Origin: Chrysoperla carnea
Lineage: Eukaryota > Arthropoda > Insecta > Neuroptera > Chrysopidae
Direction: 5' to 3'
Assembly (NCBI RefSeq): GCF_905475395.1
Contig: NC_058339.1
Location: forward strand, 41,425,172 to 41,489,171
Length of the DNA: 64,000 bases
Shown here: piece by piece, positions 11,201-26,200 of the stretch
How positions within the stretch are numbered: the first letter of the stretch is position 1
Layout: every line of letters starts with the position of its first letter
Translations under genes and position numbers: made by a program
The notes under the pieces: model-generated
Databases searched by the model: none
What the model saw: only the letters and a program-made list of their open reading frames with translations
Told to the model about the DNA's origin: nothing

Positions 11201-14200
11201 TTTGTCCTTCTGCTTCACATAAAGCTGCATCTTTATTATTTTGCAACATCGTAGCATAATTCTTCGAATTTTTAAACCGTGACCAATCGATTTTGTCCGC
11301 AAAACATAAATTCTTGTTTTCCAAAATATTTATTGAACCAGCATGAATATGTTTGAGTGAACGTAGTCTTAATGAGCGTAGTGATGTTTTTACAATATAT
11401 AGTGCTGAATTAAAGGAACCTAAGGTACGACCACCAATTGTTTCTAAATTTCGAAAATAGGATAAATTCGTAAATGCTTCATGGAATGCTTGAATACTTA
11501 TAAATTCTGTAACTTCTTTTACTGTACTAAATACTTCCAATTTATCTGGATGCATTGTTTCATATCGAGCTCCAAATGAGTAATTTGCGTAAACTTCTTG
11601 GTAACCAGTAAATGATTGTTCCAAAATTTGTAGGTACCCTTCGATGATCGTACAATTTTTAAAGCTATTAATATTCCCTGAATGTACAATCACGCCACCT
11701 TTACAATTTTTCGGACATGGTCCAATACATGGTATACATTCACCGTTTTCAGCTTTTTTCTTTTCCGGACAACTTCGTACGCAAGCCCCATTATCTTTTA
11801 ATAAATGTTCCGGACATTTTTTCACACAAGTCGCTCCATATGCATATTTTCCTTCGGGATTTGATTCCCAGGAATATGTTATAGAGTTGTATCGTTGCAT
11901 AGGCGGACATTCTTGGGTACATGTTCCATTATCGTAGAAGTTTTTACAGGCTAGACAATCACTTTGTTTGGGACCTTTACAACCTCCGGCGCAAAATAGA
12001 TGGCAACATTCACGTGGATTTGGTCCAAAGCAACGTCCTTGATCACATTGTGGACTGCAGTTTTCTTTAGAGAATTTTTGGCAATTTTGAGGTCCTTCAC
12101 CCCAACATCCAGCTTCACAACTTTTATCACATTCGCATTCACGTTCTGGTGATGTGAAATTATAAACAAAAACACGTTTTCCTATTGGGTCTGAAATGAT
12201 TTCGTTCCAATTAATCGTATTCACGTGACATAAATTATAATTATTATAAATTCCAACACTTCCACTGATGATATCTCGTAATGCTGGTAATTCGAGTGAG
12301 TATGCTTTTGATAAAGTTACCATTAGTGCAAAATTTTCATTGCTGATTGTCACACTGAATAATGTACGACCCCGTATAATTTGTAACTTTGGTAGAACAA
12401 TACGCTTGACATCCACATGTGATATTAAGACATAACCAGTTACCTCACGTATATGTTGTAAAAAACTTAAATCCATATTTGGATCTTGTAGCCATGTTAA
12501 TTCTAAATTTCCATCAATGTATGTGCAATTCAGGTACCGATCTCGTAAATTTCTATAATGATGATCACGGTTCGATGGTACGGACATCCGGCCATTTGTG
12601 CCAATGCATACTGTAAAAAAAAAGAATAAATATTATTTTTAATGTATAAAAGTATTTATTTAAAAAAAAAAAAAACTGTGACCTTTAAAAATGTTTATCT
12701 TAGTTTGAAATGAGAAATCCCCCTGATTATCAGAAATTAATAATGGGATTTTTTTTTGAGAATTAATTATTAACGTTTAGAAATTAATTTTAATCACTTA
12801 ATTTGTTTTATTTGTAAAAAATTTTTTATGATAAACATGAACTTTCGACAGTTTTTATTATAATCATAATTAATTTTCATTTAAACATAAAAAAATTTCT
12901 TAATCATAGAGTATTGTTTAATTGAAAAATTTTATTATTATGGTTCTGTATGCATAAAAAGAACCTTTTATTAAGCTCGAGTAAAGAACGATCGCATAAT
13001 CTTATTTTTACCGGACAAGAAACTAAAAAAAAATTTTTCAACACGCTTTTATTGTAGCTAGGTATGTATTTATGCAACGGAATCTTTGAACGTGATTTTC
13101 ACTCATTTCAAAACGTTGGCTTGAATTGAAACTTCGCACACTTATCAAGGATATGATTTTGTGCGATTATCTTAATCAGAATCTTCAGGATTAACGAATT
13201 TATCCATATTTGGAAATACGTTAGTGTCTTGCGTCACGTGCGCCACGTAAGGTTTGTACTGAAAAAGAAAGGAATGTTGTTTCCACGTGAAAGTAACATT
13301 TTCTCACTTCACAGGATCTGATTATTTGAGATATTGATTGAAGATAATAAAAATGAATTTCGTATTATACTAAAAAGCTGAAAATAATTTAATAATTGAT
13401 TTCAAAAGCACGAGGCGCCGTTGAGTTTCCAACACAGCTAGTTTGAATTATTATTTAAAATTTTAAAATGTTTTATCAAGAAAATAATATAAACTTGATC
13501 TAAAGAAATTATGTAAATTAAAAAAAAAATTTATCTAACAATAATAAGTATAGACGTTTAACATGGAGAAATCGTATACCTACTGTCATAATTTATCTTT
13601 CTACTGACAAATGGTACAATTTCGTGTAGGATAATTTAATACAGACAGTTAGTCTCTCTTATTATAATAATGAAGTTTTGCATTAAGTATCTAATTTTTT
13701 TTGCATAGGTGTCCGATAAATTTAACATAAATTATATACCAAAATATTTCTAAGACAATTTTATAAATTATAATAAATTATACCGCTAGAAGTCATATCC
13801 CTGTAGCCTTTTTAGCGAGAAATTCGAATATATTAACAGGATTCTTTCGTTTTAAGGGTTCCGTAGACAAATAACAAACGAAAACGTTCATAATTTCCCT
13901 AAAATCTATGGACTTGTCTACTATCCCGTAAAACAAACCTTTTCTTATTTCCGAAGAAAAACTGAAATCGATAACTTTTTAACAAGAAACAATTAAACAA
14001 TAATGATAATTTTTTAAAGCTAAAGAGGTAGAACAATAGCAATAATTTTGACACAGTTGAATAATTTGGATAATTTATTTTTAATAAAATATAGTTTAAT
14101 ATTAAGTTTAATTAATTGTTATAATTAAATTAATTTAAAAAATATATAAAAATATTTTGATTTCGCCTATTTATTGGCGCCATAATCGTTATGTAGGTAA

Positions 14201-17200
14201 TAAGCATTTGTATTTGTAATCGTTATTTCAAATCAAAAGTTAATTTGTTGATTTTTGGATTAACTTTGAAATATTCTTTAATAATTATCTTTTCATTTAA
14301 TTATTTCAATTTTCGTGTTTCTTTTTTTTGTAAAAAAAAGTCATTGGCATTACAATATGTACGTGAAAAAATGAGGGCACATTTTCGATAGTAGTTTTGC
14401 CTAGGATTATAGTTTTTTCACAGAATACTTGTGGTATGAATGATAAGTTTTTAGAAATAGGATGTGGGAATAATTTATGATTATTAATATTTTTTTATTA
14501 AGTGTTTTTCATGAATTCTTCTTTATTTTAAGTAAGAGGTTTGTAACACGTGACTAACGAACGTTTTTAGAAAGAATTATTAATCTATTGAAAATAAAAA
14601 ACAATATATATTTAATCCATGGGTTTCGAGCAGCATCCGTGTGCGCCTCTCATCAAACTTTTTAAGTGTATACTTACACACATATACAAACATAAGATTG
14701 GTTAAGAGCCCTTATTTATTGTAAATTAAAACTACCACACACATGTATATTTAAAAACGCATATGTGATATGAGGGGTGATATCTACTTTCATCATCCCT
14801 TATTATCTAATATTACATTTTTTATATGTAATTTTACACTTTATGGTGTTATTTTGTGTGTGTTATTGCTTTCAAAAATGATATGGGATTATGCGGGGGA
14901 TGATACCAATATTTTTATTACAAAATTATCTATTTAATTGTATTTTATCTGTTATATCCTCCAGGAACTGTATATTATTATTCTAATGGATCTTATCCCA
15001 GGTGTCAGGTTCATAAATTATAGAAAATTTATTTTTTATAAAATACTAACTGAGAAATTTTAAATTAATTGTCTTAGAAAATGATCACCAAAGTCTAAAA
15101 ATTTAGTACAGAGAATTGATATGAATTTTTCACAAAAAACGTATAAAAGAATGATTAATTGATAAACCTTAAATAATCTATGAATTTAATCTAATTTTAA
15201 TTGAATGAATCTAAAAATTTAAAATATTCTGACGATTTCAATGAAAGATTTATTTTCTTGATAATATAGACTAAATTTCGCTGGATGTTCTACAATGGAC
15301 AAAAAATATCGAGTAGAAATCATACTCATTTTCTTTCCTAGTTCATAGGGCAACCCTTATACAAAATTTTATTTGGATAAATAATCTTTTTCATTGCATT
15401 TAATCTGAATTATAAATAGTTAAGAACAAATCTCGTTAAATACAAGTAAAAGTACCTACAGAGTAAACGTTGTATAATCCTTAAAAAATGTATGTATACA
15501 AACATCTCTATCTCTATATATTATAAATGCGAAAGTAAGGATGTTTGTTTGATACTTCAGAATAACACATGAGCTATTTATAAAAATATATTTAAAAAAA
15601 AAATAAAAAAAGTTTATCTGGCATTTAATATTTTAAATTTTAACACAAATCTGTAATTTATGATTCAAAATGATGATTATAGACCTGGTATTGAAGTATT
15701 CTGTAAAAATATTTAAAATAGTAAATGTCAAACCATTTATGGCCAAACTTTCTGATATACTCAATGAATTATGACTATTTTACATTTAACAAGATTGAAA
15801 ACTATGCACATCAAGAGAGATGGAGGCTATAAAGCGGTGTTTGTTACTTTTAAGCCCAGAGAAACGGGCGGGTATCAGGCTAGTTCATGATAAAATTCCA
15901 GTCGAAATCTAACTGAAAAATGACCGTTAAATAATATTTTTTTTTATTACTTGCTGATAATTTAAAATAAAAGTAAATAGTATTATTGATGATAAGAAAG
16001 AACCCTTCGTTTTCAACAAGAAACGTCTAATCTTCAATCTTAGAAATAAAATAAGTTTATACATTTTTCTCATAAAAATTCTTCTCCCGTTTATTTAAGA
16101 TAAGAAATTATTAATCTCTTGTAAATAAATACATATTATGACTATTAAATAAAAAAAAATTATATTAAAAATTAAAAAAAAAATTATATTTATTAAAATA
16201 TTTTAGCTTAGTTAGCCATCATGTTTATTTCATTACATTTCATTCGTTCGTCTTATTCAGCGTTTTATTTAAATTATGTAAATAAGATTAGGTTAAGGTC
16301 TTTGACCGGTAGTATTTAAATATTAATTTTAAATTAATAATCACTTTTTTTTTCAAATGTTGATTCCGTAGCTAAAAATCAATTATATTTTTTGATAATT
16401 GTAATTATTTACTAGTATCCTTTGCTCAATAGATTTGATGTATGCTTAATAAAAGTTTTTATTTTATAATCTCTTAAAGATTTATAGTATGTTAATTAGA
16501 AATTTATTAGTTAATTAAAATTATACGTAAATTTGATTTTCCTTTTGAAGAAAATGCGTAGGGCTATTTCAAAGAAATTTTATTTATGGTGATTCAAATA
16601 GATAAAGATTTTATCTGTGATTAAATTAATTAGAATTTTGGCTAGAGTGATTTAAACTTGCCATCAAAAAAATTCACCTTAATTTGCTTGTTTTTTCATT
16701 CAGGCAAAAAATAGCTCACAGCTATCTTTAAAAAATCAGAAAATATACAAAAATAATAAAATTTAAAATCTTACATGGAATAATTTATTGGCTGTGGAAT
16801 GTGGAAAAAATCAAAAACTCGACTGCGTTAAATAAAATCTGAAAAGAAACAAACAAGTTCAGTAGTTTACATAGCGACTTTAACAGTTGGGGCTCATTAA
16901 AATCTACACCGGCTCAAATCTTCACAATAATGGGCCCCGAATGTTAAAGTCGCTATGTAAACTACTGGATTTGTTTGTTTCTTTTTTTGTTTTATTTAAA
17001 ACAGCCGGTTTTTTTTTTTGCACCAAAAAAAACATCTTATTATATACTAATTAAAAACATGTCACTTATATATATTTTTCTAGTCCCCTTTCAATTTCTT
17101 ATATTCTGATACCCTACTTGAGGGGTTTGGTTAACTTTTTTTTTTAATTAGCGTATTAATATTTTACGCCAAAATTCGGTAATTTTTTCGAATACCTATA

Positions 17201-20200
17201 TGAGGCCACTTGGTTTTTTAAGACGAATATAACGATACCTTAATTCAAAATCCTTCCACCGCGCGAAATACATAACCAGTTCTTGGCAGTCATAACTGCC
17301 AAGAACGAGGAAATTTAAAAAAAAATGTGGAAATTTTTTCTATAAATCAAATATAAAACAATTATTTTCAGAAATTAAAAGAGATTCATTTTTTAAAATA
17401 CTTTTCAAATTGAAAGCACAATACTTGGAAAATAATAAAATCAATTTGAAAGTAAAAAATGAAATTCGAAGAAAATATGCCATTGAAATTATAACCCTCA
17501 AATTCTTGCTTGACTACTGCAATTTTGTGTAATAAGTCACCGTTAGACTGGTTTGATAATTGATCTCTCGAGAAACATTTTTCTTATGAGAAAAATATAA
17601 AAATTACCTTGACATTCCATCTAAAAGCAATCAAATGCTACAATATGTGTGAAAATAAAAATTTTAAATGATTGTAATTCAGACCCGTTCACATTCAAAA
17701 TGCAGTTAATCAGATATCTTATAAAATTTTGTACCAACTAAACTTGCTATACATGAATCCAAATGTTAGCGTCGTTTTTGACCACATTAAAAAATAAAAA
17801 AAATTGGTTTTTTCTCGTTTTAAGAAAAAGTTACTGAGCGGTACTAAAATACACATTTGAAAAGGCAAAACGAGTGAGTTATATTTAAAAAACAAAACAC
17901 CATTTTTAATATAAGACAGTTATACAAATTTCAAAAATTTGCTAATAAAGCTCTATTTTCTATTGATCAAGATCTTGACAAAAATCCAAATTGTCTATAA
18001 AGATATTAAACCACATTTTGGATCAAGTATTTGCAACAAGTCAAAAATTTGTGTTTTAAGTTATGGGTCCGGTAAATTTTTAATTGCCCCGCAGCTTAAA
18101 ATAAATGAATATTACTTAATTTCCTATTAAAATAAGAAACAAGCAGATACTCATGAATTTCTAGCTGGCGGGGCAATTAAAATTTTGCCTGGGCCATTAC
18201 TTTAAAACAAAACTACCTCAACTTCGACCTTGCTCAGTGTTGTTAGACTAAATACAGGGCCGACTACACCTACAGGCGAATTAAGTCATGTCGCAACCTA
18301 TATGTAATGAAATTCACCGGGGCGTCCAGACAATGTGACCATCAGATCAGGCGCGATCAGTTTTGTGATTTTTGTCTTCGTAAATTAAATTGGCACCCCC
18401 CTGAGACGCCTTTCCAGTATAAATTTGCCTTTCCTCACTGTTTTCTTTCTTTTTTCCTTTTTACTCTTTGTAAATCAACTTGGCACCTCCTTGTGCCACC
18501 CTTCTCTTACTATTTTGTCTTTTCCCCTTTTGAACTTTCCCCGGGATCCTATAGCCAATGCGGGACCAGTTACTTCGCCTCATGGTTAATCTGTCACTGT
18601 ACACCTACACTAAGTTTAAAATGGATAGAAGTAATTGAATATCGACTTCTTAGATTGATTTCCATGCCACACACGTGAAAATCTAATCAAAACAATTATA
18701 TTTCATAGCGTTACAAATAAAAGTATAATATCCTCTCGTGTAGGTACTTCATACCTGTATATGTAATTAATTCTAATATTTTTTTAAATAAATTTCTTAA
18801 CGTCATTCACGGGATCATTGCGCTTAGCAACAAACTTCTTAGGTTTCTAAACTATCTAAAACAGAAAAGATTACCTTAAAATATTTGAATGTTATTATCG
18901 AAATGTTCGTGTACCACCTCTGGGTACAGACCTGAAATAATTGCCACTAAACATTATAATTTTTATTAAAAATTGTAAATTTGATATTGAATCAAGTTTT
19001 GAATCCAAACATTATACCGAAACGTGAAAGAGTTATTATGAAAGTTGTTTAAAAATTTTAATTTTTTTTTTTTAATGTAACGGGATTTTTATATACTAAT
19101 CGATGTTTATATGTATATTCATGTATATAATTTTGTTTCGTTTTGTTTTAATGCCTAGCTTATGAAATACAGTTAAATTATACGATTGTAAAGTTTTTAT
19201 ACCATATATATGAAATATACCAAGGTATACTAAGTTTAGCCCCAAGTTTGTAACGCTTAAAAATATTGATGCTATGAACAAAATTTTGGTATAGTTGTCG
19301 TCTGTCCGTCTGTCATCACGATTACTAAAAAACCAAAAGAGATATCAAGCTGAAATTATATCGTGCTGAGGACCTAAAAAGTGAGGTCGAATTCGTAAAT
19401 GAGCAACATAGGCCAATTGGGTCTTGGATCCGTAGGACCCATCTTGTAAACCGTTAGAGATGGAACAATGTTCCTTATAAAAAAAAAACACTTTTATTTG
19501 AAACATTTTTTCGTAAACATCACTGTTTACCCGTGAGGGCGCAAATTAGGCATAAATTGTATAGTATGTATTATATGGGGGAACATCAGTTGTGTAAGTG
19601 TGACATGTATGTATGTGTAATGTGACAGAGTAATCAACACTGTCTATACATGATATTTCAACAATTAACTCAGTCAATTGTTTTTTTTCACTTTTTTTTT
19701 TTTTTTTAATATTGTTTATTGGATGTATTTAATTGAAAAGTATACTTTTATTAAATGTAATTGCAGCAGCATTCTTCGACCCCGAAAATTATTAAATTTT
19801 AATAATTTTAAAAATACTTTGAATCAAATGTGTAGACAATACCGATAAGATACAATTAGGTAATGAAATAAATAATGCGGGCATTTTAAAATAAAGAATA
19901 AATTATTAAAATCTCAATCATATCTGTATAGTAAAAATTATATTATTTAGAAATTTGTTTGGAGATAACAAATATTTTTACCTATATCGAAAAAATAAAG
20001 AGAATCATTGAGATGGTATCGCGATAAAAAAAACGCAAGCATAGTTTATTATCGATTATAGTTTATTATATCTTCCATTATTTGAAAATTTGTAGGTAAC
20101 TTCAACTAGTCTTGTGAAAAATTTCCGAAAAATTCGAAAACATTCTAAAAAATACTTTGAATTTTTTGAAGTTTTCGAAACCCAAATAACCCGCTATAAT

Positions 20201-23200
20201 TGTGTTGGTTTTATTACCTTTTCTATTTTATTAAAAATAATGCAAGCATGGAAATTCAAGACTTTCTATACAGAGTATTTCAACAATTAATTCAGTCAAT
20301 TGTTTGTTTTCGCTTGTTAATTTATATTTTTTTCAGAAAAATCTTCGCTTGGCTATTTCCGTATGTTATGTGCATGGTGCTTTAATTTTTTCTATGTCGT
20401 GTACTATTTAATACAAAATATTGTTAGATGAGGAGGAGCTGATAAACAAAAATTTCTTTAGTATTTAAAAAAAATATTGATGAAAGAGTAATAATTGATA
20501 AAAAAATAAATTATCTCACTTAACAAAAAAAAGCGGATATTCAACCCCAATTGTACGTTAAACGTTATATTATTATTTTTTTATATTTCCTACTCTAAGT
20601 ATTTTGGAGGGCAGTAATAAATAATAACAAGGAACTTAGTTAATAACCTATTTTAAAGGGTTTCCATGAGAGTGAAGTACTTAGTATAATATTGTTTAGT
20701 ATCTCATCCAGATGAGAAGTATTAATATCGATTTACATCTAGAGAAAATAATTTTTTTTCAAATCTTTTATACAAAAATCTTTTGAAGAATATTAAAATT
20801 TGAATATTAAAGACAAGAAAGCTGTTGGTAGACGTTAATCTCATGTTTGTTTTCTTTACAGGCTGTTATCATTAAGATTAGCCATTGGCAACAGTTTATA
20901 TAAAAAATAAATTGATGCATAACAACCATAGAGGTATGTGTGAGTAAAAATTAAAGCAGTAAAACAAAGGGTTTGCATAATACAAAAATGCAATTCTGAA
21001 AAAGATACATAATTAATATGAAATCTATCTAAATTATTGTTTAAAAGAGAAATGAAATACAAAAAATTGTATCTTTTTAAAAAATGTAAAAAATTTGCTA
21101 CATCCCTTGCACAAGACGTTTTGTGACTAACGAATAGTACTGCTAGGACAATATTTAGCCCGAAATAAGGATCGATACTCAATATCACACCACAAATAAA
21201 TTGAGAGGTGCCGTGCAACACCCGGTAGGAACTATATTCCTTTAGTACCTTGGTACATTATAAATGTAGCGCTTACTTCTTTATTTACAAGATATATTTC
21301 TGAAGGTATAAATTTAGAAGTCAAATACTTGTTTGATTCTTTAAAGAATTTATTTTTATAGCTTTTTTTATAGCTAATAGTTTATACTGTATGAAATAAT
21401 TGCAGTATAAGTTTAAAAAAGACTTCTGATTTAGTAGTCAACCCAATATGTGAGTACATTACGTTTGGTTTGATTTTAATATTTATTATGATATAACATA
21501 AAAATTACATTGTACTTACTTTAAACTATCTCTGTTTTCTTTAACTTTTGATAACTTTCTCAATTCAATTTTTTAAAATGATAAAACAAAATTTTGACAA
21601 AAAATACAAATTGACAGTTAAAAAAATATTTTTGCATTTTCTAAAAATTCATGGCAACCTGAATCGATTGAAAAAATTTTAGTTTCCTAGATAGATGACG
21701 GTTTTTGGTGCTGCAGTTTTTTTGGTTTTAACACCCAACCTTCAAACAAATATCGTGCGATAAGGAACATAGTTCCAAAAAAAATAAAATACATTAAACA
21801 TAAAAAAATTGATTTCTATAAATCCAAGACTTGAGCCACTGTTAAACCCTTAATTGTCTTTATTACCAAACTTAAACCGTTATCAATTCTCAAAAAGGCA
21901 GACAAAAATAATCATGAACATTTCGCTTCCCTGTGGGCTAACGGTCTATATACTTGTCAAAAACATAATTATGGTGGAAGCGACGTGAATAATATTTAAT
22001 AAAATGATGATTCAAAAATAATTTAACGAATAAAAATATTAAATATTTATTAAAATAAACGAACATATCAAATGTCACACAAATGAAAAAACGTTATTTT
22101 TTAAAAACATCATATTCTAAATGCTTATAAATTGTAATTTTATCGTATTATTTGTGTAATCAAAAAAATATTAAATATGTATTATTTGCGTTTTGGAGAA
22201 AAAATTAATTTAAAATATTAAAAAAATGCGGTAAACATCCGGACATGTGTAATAATATTTTTTTAACATATATTTTTCAAGATTTTATACATCTTTATTG
22301 TGTACCTATTTACACCTATATGAAACAATCTGATGCGAACACCAGATGAATTCCTTGTACGATTATAAAAATTGTCAAAATAGGTTCAGGGGTAGTTAAA
22401 ATTGTTATACATATTATTCACCCTGTATCAATAGTCATGACGAATCTCTGGAGAATGAATTTATCGAATCAATATCAGTCAAAAAGTCCTTAGAGTTTTT
22501 GATGCACCATTAATGAGATATAGCCTCGCTAATTTAATTCTTCAATTTTCAGAATCTCTCAAATAAAATTAAGAAAATGGTAGAAGTGGTAGAAAATAAA
22601 TTTTACTACATATTATCAGAACATTTTTTCTCTTTTGGTTTGGTTTAAAATTTATACAAATATTAACATTAAATTTCTCTATAAATATTAGACTTATGAA
22701 AAATTGTAAAATTGATTTCAAATAACTTTACTGCTTACAAAAATTTCATTTGCCGTATATTAATCGAGAAATTCTCAAAATTTTAAATGATAATTTACGT
22801 AAGTTCTATATCAACAAAAGCGAAGCAGCACAACTCAATATTCAAATTCGAATACCATTATTTCAGCATAGTACGATTCATGACATTTTCGATATGTCTA
22901 CGTATAAGAAAGTGCAAAAATGAAGGTTCATAACTAAATGTAACAATAATTTTTAGTCCAAATTATAACATTTTACTGCTAACGATTTTTGAGTTATTCC
23001 GAAATTAGTCAAAATGGATTTATTGCAATACTTCCTTTACTGACTGTACAAGGAAGTAAACAAATTATTTGTTATAGTATAAATTACGTCATACAAAGAT
23101 CAAATTTTGAATTTATTCATTTTATTATTACAATCACCAACGTGATTTTTCTTAGAAGAAATAATTAATCACAGATTTAAAAAAATTTGTTTTTTTATTT

Positions 23201-26200
23201 GCTCGTAAATTTTTATTTCTTTGTGAACTACTAGTAGTAACGTTTAAAGTGTTGTTAGATTTTTTAATCTTAATGATTTATTTCACCTTCCAACGCTCTA
23301 AATATAGCTAGAATTAACTATCGGTACCGAATTACCGGTACCGAATTTTTGCATATCGTTCAGTTTGAAATTCTCATTGATTTCGAAATATAGACAAACA
23401 GAATGCGAAAGAACTTCCTTATCCATCTCAATGATTATTACATTAATTTATATAAGATCGTAGCAGTATTGTGACACGTTACGGAGTCTAATTTTCTCGC
23501 TTCAGTTTCGGATTTAGCGTGAACTTCATGATAACCCCAAGTCCAATCGCCGACTTGTCAAGAAAAATTAAAATTTTTTAAATGGTTTTTCATGTAATTT
23601 TAAAATTGAAATAAATGATTGTTTTCTAAACTTGCTTTCAGTATATTATAACGTAATTTTCCACAAGCTGAAAAATGTGAATTTAGTTTGATTCCGATTG
23701 ACTCACTCTCAACGGGTGCAATTTCTGGCAAATCTCGATATACCACAAATTGACAAATGAGCCCGGCGGCCAAATTCGTGGAATTTGTAGAGACCTTTAT
23801 ACGATTATTTTTTTGTGAACTTCACATTAACTTTGGTGCAAGTCTTAACGTATTTCAACCTTTTTTTTGGGACACATAGCAAAAACTATCAATATACAAA
23901 ACCTAATAATATTATGCCTGCTATCGTTTAATATATTCTTAAAAAATTTATTCAAATAAAAGTTAGACATTATTAAATTCCTATAAAGTTGTTAGTTAAC
24001 TGAGACATGTAGTTATTAGCTAATGAAAGGAACCTTTTAAAAACTTGTTGATTATATTATAAAAAAATAAAATACTACCTATAAAATAATAATAATAATA
24101 ATATAATGTAAGCATTTTTATTTAAAAAAAATGGCGTCAGCGTAATATAATATAGTCACAAACATGTAATATATATAATTTAAAACGTGTGTCTGATATG
24201 TAAAACAAAGAACACATTAAATAAATATAAAAATATTATATTTTACTGCAAACTATTTAAATATTAAATCTAAAAGGTAAAAAAAAATGTGTAACAAGAC
24301 GACGAACATGGCGAGCATACAAAAATGATTAGGAAAGAAGTACGGTAACATGTAATATGTCGGAGGGAATTGACAATGAATTACTCTGTTTTTCGGTAGA
24401 TACTATGCAGACAAGGCTACTTGTTAAAAGGCAAGCAACCGAACGAGTGATTATCGATTTGAGTTTGTTTTCAAGTAAAAAACAAATAATACTTTTAAGT
24501 GTTTCAAACTTACTTTCTATTGTATCTTAAGTTTTTAATCACACACAAATGTTCAGATTTGAGGATAACGAAGAGGTAACGTTTACAAAGACCCGTAGTC
24601 ATATATCTTGAATCAAACAATGTGATGTACCATAGATACATGATAATGGTTATACGCTAAATTTAACATTTATTTTCGCCTGTATTTATTATGGGTTATG
24701 TCCCTAACAACACTCCCTACACTATCTCCTGTTTTATGTCATCATGAGTCAAATAATTAATCATAGATAAATAAAAAATACAGTTGAGGAAAACGGAAAT
24801 CAAGCAATTACGATTTTATCGCGAATTGCAGAGTATGTACATACAGTACACCCGCAGTAATCCGGCCCCTGTCTAATCCGGCACACCTTGTAGTCCGACA
24901 TAACTATAACGGTAATTACAATGCAGATTTCTTATAAATACATGAATTCTTCGTGGCTGAAATTAGAAAATCTTAATCACTTTGATATGTAATTTGTCGG
25001 ATTACAAGGCATTCTTTTTCAAAAAGTTCCGGATTACAAGGAGATTTGTGGCAGTACTCTATAGTCCGACAAATTCGATAATTCGACATTACCTTGCAAA
25101 ACGTTTGTCGGATTATCGCGGGTCCACTGTATATCTCCTCGACATCCGTACAGAGCCCACATTTCGCAATATAATCAGTGATTAGGTAGGCGCACAAATA
25201 ATCAATTCAATATTTAAAAAAAAAAACGCTGATTTTGCAGTTATTTGAGTGTAAGTACAAAATGTATCAAAAACCAATCTGTTATGTAAAAAATTTTAAA
25301 TGAAGTTATTTATTAACATTTGATCTCTTACAGTAATTAATCATTAAATGAGTAATTTATTGAAATACTATTGATGAAAGATAGAAATATTAAATAAATA
25401 ATTAAATCAAAACAAAAAAATAATAAAATTTTTGTAATGACAATTGATTGGCAGCTAAAATTTAAGTACAATATGATTAATAAAATATTTTATTTCATCA
25501 ATATATCTACTATGGTGATGGAATTCTCCATAGGAGTTTTATTTCTGTCTTAACTTACCGTGAAATATTTAATGTTTCTATAATTTCTAATATTGAAGGC
25601 GAACAAGAGGTTATTTGTTATTTTAAAACTTTCTACGAGAAGATATAGAAAATACAACTTTTATTTTAAAAATCTCATAACAAAAAGTTAAATAATGATG
25701 TTTTGGATTCATTACTAACTTTGAGATAAATCATATAATACAGGGTGATACAAAAACATGTAGCGGGCTATGTTGCACCGATTTCTATAGATAAAACTAA
25801 GTAAAATAGTTCAGGCTTTTCAATTTGTGTTAGTTTTACGGCTAAACTTCTTTTCTTTTTCAAATCAAGACAAAGTTAAAAATTGTGGCCGTTTAAAAAT
25901 TAAAAATTTTTAAATAAAATTCCATAAAAACCAGGCAATCAAAAACATCTAAATCGAAAAAGATTAAACATTTGTACTTTTCTTTACAAAACATTTTCCC
26001 AAAAACTTTCATAAAACTTTGGGTTTTAGGTTAAGTTTTCATTACAATTATTTTAAATCAGGTAATGGTTCTTCGCCTATTAACATTAGCTTTTTCTTTC
26101 AAATATCCTAAATATAAAAGAAATAGTCAGGAGTGATTTATCTTGGAAAATACTGAAAACTTCAAAACTTGTTTTTTTTTACGATATGTGTTTACCGAAC

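Noticed and set aside
18307..18678. 123-codon open frame (+) in intron 1
   Set aside because: Low-complexity Cys/Phe/Leu text with no recognisable domain, on the opposite strand to Egfr.
18740..18760. Fused acceptor-donor-like text (ACATATACAG followed by GTATGA) on the Egfr strand
   Set aside because: No pyrimidine tract precedes the AG, so it is a poor acceptor.
25540..25565. Good donor-like sequence on the Egfr strand (CACG/GTAAGTTA)
   Set aside because: There is no AG directly before it and no open ATG frame with a leader upstream, so neither a ratchet point nor an alternative first exon is supported.
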